In this document: in pieces, positions 6,692 to 11,573 of the stretch
Layout: each line of letters begins with the position of its first letter
Numbering within the stretch: position 1 is the first letter of the stretch
Translations under genes and position numbers: made by a program
The notes under the pieces: model-generated
The model's database searches: none
What the model saw: the letters and a program-made list of their open reading frames with translations, nothing else
Told to the model about the DNA's origin: nothing
Assembly: GCA_020718785.1 (NCBI GenBank)
Contig: DYRK01000150.1
Location: forward strand, 1-11,573
Reading direction: 5' to 3'
From: Desulfatirhabdium butyrativorans
GTDB taxonomy: Bacteria > Desulfobacterota > Desulfobacteria > Desulfobacterales > DYRK01
DNA: 11,573 nucleotides

Positions 6692-6973
6692 ACTCAGTTT
6701 TTCTTATTTCCGATCTCTGTGTGAGTATTCACAACTACCGGGAACATGTTCACAACGTTGCGCTTCGCGCGGTAAACGGAATGTGGTATGATACAGGGTT
6801 TTGCTGTCAGTTGTGCCGTTATTACAGATATTTATCGTTGACTTCTGTACGGAAATATGGTATTTATTTTATCAGGTTTACACAACTTCAACCCGGACTT
6901 TCACTTATCCGACTTAAACTTAACACCTAACCATCAGTTGCAGTTGGCGCCTATGGCGCACCTGAACTTTGTG
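6686..6973 (+). mobile_element. Gene cassette 2 (288 bp), little or no coding content
   Basis: Begins TTAGGT (6686-6691) and ends at the G of the attC2 core (6973). Its inverse core ACCTAAC (6925-6931) is the complement of GTTAGGT, as required. The contents are one short GTG-initiated ORF and a small GC-rich inverted repeat near 6755-6772. No recognisable product is seen. Confidence 0.85.
6721..6930 (+). CDS. Hypothetical 69-residue protein of cassette 2 (doubtful)
   Basis: The frame opens at GTG (6721-6723) and reads 69 codons to TAA at 6928-6930, so the stop codon lies in the attC inverse core, a common arrangement in cassettes. The predicted protein is rich in Tyr, Arg and Cys (C-C-Q-L-C-R-Y-Y-R-Y) and matches no family I recognise. 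There is no convincing ribosome site. The same frame continues upstream through attC1, but that part is recombination-site DNA and not coding. The cassette may equally be non-coding. Confidence 0.3.
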   Translation: MSIHNYREHVHNVALRAVNGMWYDTGFCCQLCRYYRYLSLTSVRKYGIYFIRFTQLQPGLSLIRLKLNT

Positions 6974-6979
6974 TTATGT
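6925..6979 (+). other. attC2, recombination site of cassette 2
   Basis: Inverse core ACCTAAC (6925-6931) and core GTTATGT (6973-6979), 55 bp in all. GTTGCAG pairs with CTGAAC leaving an extrahelical G, and GGCGCC-TAT-GGCGC forms the inner hairpin. It shares AACCATCAGTTGCAG with attC4. Confidence 0.93.
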
Positions 6980-6984
6980 CTCTT

Positions 6985-6992
6985 AAAGGAGG
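6985..6992 (+). promoter_or_regulatory. Strong ribosome binding site setting the cassette 3 gene start
   Basis: AAAGGAGG stands 5 nt before the ATG at 6998. It excludes the longer frame that opens at 6857, which would run through attC2. The site belongs to the cassette, so the gene carries its own translation signal. Confidence 0.9.
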
Positions 6993-6997
6993 ATCGA

Positions 6998-7987
6998 ATG
7001 TGGTTTGAAACACTCACTGGTTTTCGTGAAGAATCTCCAAAGCAAGTTCGTGAGAATATGTCTGTTGGTGGGGACTTATTGAAGTCTCACATAAACGGCA
7101 AGGAATATTTTTGCGGGTTCTTAGAAACTCCATCGTTAGCTGAATTACGAGATCGTGTCAATCACAGTAAAAGTCATTCTGGGAAAATATCTGTCCGTGA
7201 AATAATAGCTAATGTTCAACAACTCCATATTGATAAGTCAAATGCCGGATCATTGTTTCAAGCAGCTTCACAATTTAACCTGCTCGAAATGGTGTCCCCC
7301 AATGTTACGCCAGAACATGGAGTTGGACGCTATGAGCATGATCGGACGCAGGGCCCAGCCTGTGCTATAGCAACAGGTGCAGGAACAATTTATCGAAACT
7401 ATTTCGTGAATGTTAATGGAGAACCAGGTCAAACATCTGAAAATCAAATAGACTGTCTTGCCGACATTGGAACAAAGTTAGGGAACTCGGATAATCATCT
7501 TTGGGAAATGAGAAATGGTTACGCTTTGGCATCCGAAGAAGGATTGATAGAGATCACCAATAAAATCAAATCAGCAACTGAATCAGAGATTGATGGGCTA
7601 AGAAAATTGTTACGCATTGGTATTCAGTGGAATACAGAAGTAACATTAAGCAATTCAAAACACACAGTTACACAAGCATATTGTTCAGCCTTGCCCGTTG
7701 CATATTCACAACAATCATCAGAGCGTTGGGCAAGCTTTGCTCAAATTATTTTAGAAGCTTCATACGAATCAACCATATGCACAGGTATTTTGAATTCCAT
7801 GAAAACTGGCAACAGTAAAGTATATCTCACTCTTATCGGAGGTGGCGCATTCGGTAATGAAAGAACATGGATAATAAACGCAATCAAACGCTCCTTGAAA
7901 CTCTATCGGCATATTGACCTTGATGCTGTCATTGTAAGTCATGGATATTCAAATAGTCATGTGCAAGAATTAATTAGCCAATTTTAG
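6998..7987 (+). CDS. Macrodomain-like protein of unknown substrate
   Basis: A 329-residue soluble protein without signal peptide or membrane segment. F-Q-A-A-S-Q-F-N-L-L-E at 87-97 and T-L-I-G-G-G-A-F-G-N at 278-287 resemble the two nucleotide-binding loops of macrodomains, which bind or hydrolyse ADP-ribose and related metabolites; between them, T-Q-G-P-A-C-A-I-A-T-G-A-G-T at 117-130 is a glycine-rich conserved-looking block. I recall a widespread bacterial and eukaryotic macro-domain-containing family with this layout, but recognition is by motif only and ADP-ribose chemistry is inference. Residues 1-60 carry the sort of region often found before the domain, including E-T-P-S-L-A-E-L-R-D. 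It is the sole gene of its cassette. Macrodomains also occur in toxin-antitoxin and antiphage modules, so a defence role is possible; no toxin partner is seen beside it. Confidence 0.6.
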   Translation: MWFETLTGFREESPKQVRENMSVGGDLLKSHINGKEYFCGFLETPSLAELRDRVNHSKSHSGKISVREIIANVQQLHIDKSNAGSLFQAASQFNLLEMVSPNVTPEHGVGRYEHDRTQGPACAIATGAGTIYRNYFVNVNGEPGQTSENQIDCLADIGTKLGNSDNHLWEMRNGYALASEEGLIEITNKIKSATESEIDGLRKLLRIGIQWNTEVTLSNSKHTVTQAYCSALPVAYSQQSSERWASFAQIILEASYESTICTGILNSMKTGNSKVYLTLIGGGAFGNERTWIINAIKRSLKLYRHIDLDAVIVSHGYSNSHVQELISQF

Positions 7988-8020
7988 AACCGGATAATAT
8001 ACGAAAATTAAAAAAGTGAG

Positions 8021-8080
8021 ACATAACAAGGCGCTCAACCGGACAGGGCTATCGCCCTGCCGGTTAGCTTGTTGTTATGC
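8021..8080 (+). other. attC3, recombination site of cassette 3
   Basis: Inverse core ACATAAC (8021-8027) and core GTTATGC (8074-8080), 60 bp. GC-T-C-AACCGG pairs with CCGGTTAGC leaving one extrahelical C; CAGGGC-TATC-GCCCTG is a perfect inner hairpin. The CCGGACAGGG block is shared with attC1. Confidence 0.95.
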
Positions 8081-8144
8081 CACTATCTAAAGCGAGGCAT
8101 AGGGAAATATAATATACCAAAAAGTCATTCCGTTTCTCGGCGCG

Positions 8145-9626
8145 TTGCTATCCTGCGGACTTTGCATCACAGCCTTTCCGGGAAGCCCGATTCCCATGCT
8201 GGCGTGGATTTGCATGGTTCCATGGCTGGTAAGCCTGAGATATTCCAAGCCTTTTTCCGGCGCAGTTTCAGGACTGCTTCTCGCCTGCCTGTACGCCATG
8301 CCCTGCACATGGAACGGTATTTACACCGCAGCAAAAACGCTGGGTGATGACCCGATAAAAGCCGGAATTTTCACAATTCTTTTTTTCACTCCATACTTTA
8401 TTCCCTTTGCGGTTGTCGGGATTTATGCTGCTATGTCAGGATTGACAGGCATTCGGCGGGCATTTATCGGAAGCGCTTTATGGGTTGCTGTGATGTATGC
8501 GATGCCTTCCGTGTTTCCGGTTACGCCCGGACTGATGCTGCATGTTTTTCCTTTGGCAATTCAGCTTGCCGATGTCGGCGGTGTGCCGATGGTGAATTTT
8601 ATCTTATTCCTGATAAACTTTCTGATTGCCGAAATTTTTTACCGAATGCTGAAACATCGGCGACCGTTCAGAGAATTCGGATATTTGCTTATCGTTATCG
8701 CAATTATCACAGGATACGGGTGGCTCAGGCTGGCAACATTCCAATCTGATGATACTGCCCGAAAAATCAATGTCGCGCTGATTCAGCCGAATCTGCCGCG
8801 CGGCGTCAATGAAATCGGACTGATCCGCGATAACCGGACTCAGGTGATTTCCGCTTTGGAGATGACCCGCCGTCTGCTTAAAACAAATCCGATTGATCTT
8901 GCTGTGTTTCCCGAAACATCGGTTGCCGCACCGTGCGGCGAGTCAGGATTGGTATTCCGCAAACTCTCGACTGTGGCAAAAGAGACCGGTGTTTCTTTTC
9001 TGTATCAATGCTTGGATTGTCAGGAAAATTCCTGCTTCAACGCCGCATGTATCATTTTCCCCGATGAAAAATCTCTGGGGCTGTATCGCAAACGCGCCTT
9101 GATTCCTTTTTTGGAAACACCTCCGACCAGCGGATTTTACAGCCTGCTGACAGGACTTGCGCCAGTGAAACGGTTTTTTCAGACCGGAACAGAGAAGGTC
9201 ATTTTTCAGATGGAACAAGGCATCCGGGTAATGCCGCTGATCTGCTATGATGTTCATTTTCCCGAATTGGTCAGAAAAGGTGAAATCGGCGACCTGATTG
9301 CGGTCATGGCAAATGATCAGACTTTCGGGAAAAGCAGAATCGGCTATCTGGATTATGCCATGAACATCTTCCGGGCAGTTGAAATCAGACGCCCTCTGCT
9401 CAGAGTAACCAATACCGGACCCAGCGCGATCATTGAAACAAGCGGGCAGACCGTTCCCGGCACTCTGACGCCCTCATACCGCCCCGAAGCGCGTGCCGCA
9501 ACGCTGCATATTCCCGATGTGCAGACGGTTTATGCACAATATGGTGATATATTTCTTTATCTTATCTATTGCTTAGTTTTATGGGAACTGATAAAATTGA
9601 TATGGTCTGTATTTATACATAGATGA
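8145..9626 (+). CDS. lnt: Apolipoprotein N-acyltransferase homologue, 5' end uncertain
   Basis: Membrane acyltransferase of the nitrilase superfamily; Lnt adds the third acyl chain to the N-terminal cysteine of lipoproteins. An N-terminal membrane domain (about 1-195) precedes a periplasmic nitrilase domain, and a last membrane segment lies near 468-488. The catalytic triad is visible: Glu257 in F-P-E-T, Lys316 in Y-R-K-R, Cys367 in I-C-Y-D. The second conserved glutamate is Glu324. The residue after C-Y is Asp where E. coli Lnt has Glu389. The only canonical start is TTG at 8145, without a ribosome site and inside the first membrane helix; the frame is open from 8103. The true start may be the ATG in the attC3 core (8077-8079) with a base missing near 8105. 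Chromosomes normally carry lnt elsewhere, so this is probably an extra copy. Confidence 0.85.
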   Translation: MLSCGLCITAFPGSPIPMLAWICMVPWLVSLRYSKPFSGAVSGLLLACLYAMPCTWNGIYTAAKTLGDDPIKAGIFTILFFTPYFIPFAVVGIYAAMSGLTGIRRAFIGSALWVAVMYAMPSVFPVTPGLMLHVFPLAIQLADVGGVPMVNFILFLINFLIAEIFYRMLKHRRPFREFGYLLIVIAIITGYGWLRLATFQSDDTARKINVALIQPNLPRGVNEIGLIRDNRTQVISALEMTRRLLKTNPIDLAVFPETSVAAPCGESGLVFRKLSTVAKETGVSFLYQCLDCQENSCFNAACIIFPDEKSLGLYRKRALIPFLETPPTSGFYSLLTGLAPVKRFFQTGTEKVIFQMEQGIRVMPLICYDVHFPELVRKGEIGDLIAVMANDQTFGKSRIGYLDYAMNIFRAVEIRRPLLRVTNTGPSAIIETSGQTVPGTLTPSYRPEARAATLHIPDVQTVYAQYGDIFLYLIYCLVLWELIKLIWSVFIHR

Positions 9627-9645
9627 CTTACAAAGGAGGAACATT

Positions 9646-10827
9646 ATGAAGGCAAGTAACAAATTGTTGTTGGTCGTAATAGTCATTGTGATGTCCGCTG
9701 TCAGTGCCGATGCAAACTTATGTTGCGTCGGCGGCGGCGGTGAAAATTGCTGGAACCAAGGAACTCCCCATAACCGTTCCTACGTAATGATCAATCGGAA
9801 TATACCGATTCCGGATAGCATCCGCAAAAAATCCGCAGTTGTCCAGCGATCCCGGACTATCAGAGAGAATCCGTCTCTGAAATGCGGAGAGAACGCACTT
9901 TGCGGAACATTGCCCGGAACTTTTGAATGGATTTACGGAGAAGTGGGTATTTACTATTTCGACAATACTATACAGCGCAACGTTTTTGTTCCTGTGTATG
10001 TGAAAGAAGCGGCTTTATCAGATGGCGAGTATGTAATACCCTATATGATCCCGAAATGGGACGGAAAAGTCTTCTGGATGAATATCAATCCGAAGACTCC
10101 CCGTCTGTGGATTCAGCCCTTTTATTTAGATGATGATCCGGGCAGTTGTACCGGGTGCATGAAATTTATCAGCCGCGCCATGCTTTGCAGACAAAAAGGT
10201 AAGGATTATACCGACTATCCTTACGAGGCGGCGTTGATGTATATGTATGTAACTGTGGATGCGGATTTCAACGTAAAGGATTATACAGTAGATTTGTATG
10301 ATCAGGATGACAATCTTCCGGATTCGGGTAAAGGCTTGAAACTGGCCATGGGGGATTTGATACAGACGCTGCACATCGAAGACGACGGTGATGATGCTTC
10401 AACGGATTGGAATTATGTAAGACTCGAAGATGCTGATGAGATTACACAGGAGCCGCAATTCGAGTATGCCGGATATATTCCCGGAAGAGATTTCACAACG
10501 ACTTACTCTGACATTATTGATCTTCCTCAGACAGACCTTGTTTTCCGTGTGGCAGGATATGTGCATGACGTTGCAACGAATACCGAAAAACCGACATATT
10601 CTCAGCTTCAGCCGATGGGCAAGCTGAGAGATAATGTCTGTGCGGCTTATCCGCAACTGACAACGGCAAATCCCGGACTGGCGGATGTTGTCGAAGGGCT
10701 GAGAATTCTTGCCGCACTTGCGCCCCAGCATTTCTGTTTCAGGGATGTGAACGGCGATAACAAATTCGACATGGCGGAAGTGGTATGGATGCTTCAGAAG
10801 ATTGCCGGGCTGCGTCAGGCGGCTTAA
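9646..10827 (+). CDS. Secreted protein with C-terminal dockerin-like EF-hand repeat, function unknown
   Basis: A 393-residue protein with a signal peptide: K at 2 and 6, hydrophobic 7-19, likely cleavage after A-D-A at 23. No lipobox is present, so it is not an obvious Lnt substrate. The mature part is cysteine-bearing (C-C at 26-27, C36, C80, C86, C168, C171), suggesting disulphides, and I recognise no catalytic domain in residues 40-340. The end (about 343-390) has A-D-V-V-E-G-L-R-I-L-A-A-L, then an EF-hand-type loop D-V-N-G-D-N-K-F-D-M-A-E (367-378) and a helix, a dockerin-like repeat whose first loop is absent. Such tails are common in exported proteins of Desulfobacterales. A consensus ribosome site (AAAGGAGG, 9632-9639) lies 6 nt before the ATG and 5 nt after the lnt stop, so the two genes are co-expressed. 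Confidence 0.72.
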   Translation: MKASNKLLLVVIVIVMSAVSADANLCCVGGGGENCWNQGTPHNRSYVMINRNIPIPDSIRKKSAVVQRSRTIRENPSLKCGENALCGTLPGTFEWIYGEVGIYYFDNTIQRNVFVPVYVKEAALSDGEYVIPYMIPKWDGKVFWMNINPKTPRLWIQPFYLDDDPGSCTGCMKFISRAMLCRQKGKDYTDYPYEAALMYMYVTVDADFNVKDYTVDLYDQDDNLPDSGKGLKLAMGDLIQTLHIEDDGDDASTDWNYVRLEDADEITQEPQFEYAGYIPGRDFTTTYSDIIDLPQTDLVFRVAGYVHDVATNTEKPTYSQLQPMGKLRDNVCAAYPQLTTANPGLADVVEGLRILAALAPQHFCFRDVNGDNKFDMAEVVWMLQKIAGLRQAA

Positions 10828-10836
10828 CTGATAATA

Positions 10837-10886
10837 GCATAACCATCAGTTGCAGCTGATTGACACGGCTGAACATTGTGTTAGCC
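10837..10886 (+). other. attC4, recombination site of cassette 4
   Basis: Inverse core GCATAAC (10837-10843) and core GTTAGCC (10880-10886), only 50 bp. GTT-G-CAGC pairs with GCTGAAC leaving an extrahelical G; the loop is an unpaired 11 nt, shorter and simpler than in the other sites. The outer arms are nearly identical to those of attC2. Confidence 0.88.
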
Positions 10887-11573
10887 TGACAAAGACAAGC
10901 GATTAAAACGGCCGAATATTTGTACAAATCAACAAGACAGGAACAACGAAATGAAAGAAGGCAATTATCGGCAAGCACTCATCGACAAAATCGAAGTTCC
11001 GGTAGAGCAAAAGGAGGTAACAGTCGGGGCTGTTGAAACTGCATACCTGTCCGCAGGAGACGGTCTGCCAGTGGTTTGTTTGCATGGCGCTGGAGCAGGA
11101 GCAGTCACTTGGTACCCATCGATAGCTGCACTCGCGGAACACTTCCATGTAATTGCGCCAGATATAGTAGGCTATGGGGAATCGGATAAACCAAATGCTG
11201 CCTATGACCGACCTTACTTTGCAGCTTGGTTGAGGGATTTTTTGTCAGCACTGGGGATATCGAAGGCGCATATTGTAGGTCTATCACAGGGAGGCGCCAT
11301 TGCCCTGCAATTTGCCTTGGAGAATCCGGAGATGGTCGAGAGGCTCGTTCTGGTTGATTCCGGCGCATTGGGCGCTAAACCATCTTTCTTTCCATTTTTC
11401 GGGATGGTTTGGATGAACAGCATTCCCTCTGTCGTAGCAAATCGTTTTATTTCGCGATACCTGCTTGTCAATCCTGAAAATAGAGATCCAAATCATGGTC
11501 ATTATTCACTCCAGGTGCTTAAGAAACCGGGTGGTAAAAACGCTTTTAAGCAAGGACGGGGTGCAGCTGTATC
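10881..11573 (+). mobile_element. Gene cassette 5, partial: alpha/beta hydrolase
   Basis: Begins TTAGCC (10881-10886) directly after attC4. Its own attC should lie past the window and, by the rule followed by cassettes 1-4, should contain the inverse core GGCTAAC. The gene starts 70 bp in. Confidence 0.7.
10951..11573 (+). CDS. Alpha/beta-fold hydrolase, C-terminus beyond the window
   Basis: The visible 207 residues show the oxyanion-hole loop L-H-G-A-G-A-G (44-50), D-I-V-G-Y-G-E-S-D-K (71-80) and the nucleophile elbow G-L-S-Q-G-G with Ser112. This is the standard layout of the epoxide-hydrolase/meta-cleavage-hydrolase branch of the superfamily. The catalytic His, and probably the Asp, lie past the window end, so completeness and substrate (ester, amide, C-C bond or epoxide) cannot be told. 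No signal peptide is seen, suggesting a cytoplasmic enzyme. AGGA is 8 nt before the ATG. The frame is open to the last base. Confidence 0.87.
   Translation, partial: MKEGNYRQALIDKIEVPVEQKEVTVGAVETAYLSAGDGLPVVCLHGAGAGAVTWYPSIAALAEHFHVIAPDIVGYGESDKPNAAYDRPYFAAWLRDFLSALGISKAHIVGLSQGGAIALQFALENPEMVERLVLVDSGALGAKPSFFPFFGMVWMNSIPSVVANRFISRYLLVNPENRDPNHGHYSLQVLKKPGGKNAFKQGRGAAV

Larger units (their letters stand above)
6974..8074 (+). mobile_element. Gene cassette 3 (1101 bp): macrodomain-like protein
   Basis: Begins TTATGT (6974-6979), complementary to its inverse core ACATAAC (8021-8027). The gene starts 24 bp into the cassette with a consensus ribosome site and stops 33 bp before attC3. The DNA is AT-richer than the arg and lnt genes. 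Confidence 0.88.
8075..10880 (+). mobile_element. Gene cassette 4 (2806 bp): lnt homologue plus secreted dockerin-like protein
   Basis: Begins TTATGC (8075-8080), exactly complementary to the inverse core GCATAAC (10837-10843) at its far end. It is unusually long and carries two co-directional genes 19 bp apart; most cassettes are under about 1 kb with one gene. No internal attC was found between the two genes. Confidence 0.82.
5833..11573 (+). mobile_element. Integron gene-cassette array without a visible integrase (CALIN-like), continuing past the window
   Basis: Four complete cassettes and the start of a fifth lie head to tail, each ending in an attC site, with every predicted gene on the plus strand. 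For all four complete cassettes the first six bases are complementary to that cassette's own inverse core. All four attC sites fold with an unpaired base in the L box. No tyrosine recombinase of the IntI type is encoded between 1 and 11573. This matches clusters of attC sites lacking integrases, although an integrase could lie beyond either end. Confidence 0.92.

Noticed and set aside
6622..6720. N-terminal part of a plus-strand frame running through attC1
   Set aside because: This stretch is the attC1 recombination site; sequences such as A-L-H-R-T-G-R-T are translated attC stems, not protein.
6857..6997. 47-codon upstream extension of the macrodomain-like gene
   Set aside because: It crosses attC2 and belongs to the neighbouring cassette; AAAGGAGG before the ATG at 6998 fixes the start.
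11436..11452. Partial match to the argB-argD palindrome (GCAAATCGTTTTATT)
   Set aside because: Only one arm is present, inside an intact hydrolase reading frame; likely coincidence.

Overview
The window joins two kinds of DNA. The left part (1 to about 5340) is ordinary chromosomal housekeeping sequence on the minus strand. In transcription order it reads: a small Rho-N-like protein, a HAD/NT5C-type nucleotidase, hslV, hslU, argB, argD and the first codons of argF. The order hslV-hslU-argB-argD-argF is familiar from Desulfobacterota (Deltaproteobacteria). A dockerin-like C-terminus in a later gene fits Desulfobacterales in particular. This taxonomic placement is inference. A TTGACA/TTATAA promoter at 5462-5490 probably drives the whole leftward block. 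Its spacers are rich in repeats: three are built of tandem 7-base units, and the argB-argD spacer holds three copies of a palindrome, one of which contains the argB stop codon.

The right part (5833 to the window end) is an integron gene-cassette array read on the plus strand. Four attC sites can be seen, at 6627-6691, 6925-6979, 8021-8080 and 10837-10886. Each has paired core sites, a hairpin stem and an extrahelical base in the L box. The strongest evidence is a pairing rule: the first bases of every complete cassette (TTAGCC, TTAGGT, TTATGT, TTATGC) are the exact complement of the inverse core (GGCTAAC, ACCTAAC, ACATAAC, GCATAAC) at that same cassette's far end. This is expected if each cassette once circularised through its own attC. 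No integron integrase is encoded in the window, so what is visible is a cluster of attC sites lacking an integrase (CALIN) or the part of an integron distant from its integrase.

Cassette contents: (1) a membrane methyltransferase of the ICMT/PEMT superfamily, perhaps LmtA-like; (2) a 288-bp cassette with at most a 69-codon ORF; (3) a 329-aa soluble protein with macrodomain-like motifs; (4) an unusually large 2.8-kb cassette with an apolipoprotein N-acyltransferase (Lnt) homologue followed by a secreted dockerin-like protein; (5) an alpha/beta hydrolase cut by the window end. Cassettes 1 and 4 suggest an envelope or lipid-modification theme. A sigma70-like promoter (5693-5721) with a palindrome just downstream lies in front of the array and may drive its first cassettes. 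The Lnt gene lacks a normal start codon, and a one-base loss near its 5' end would explain this.
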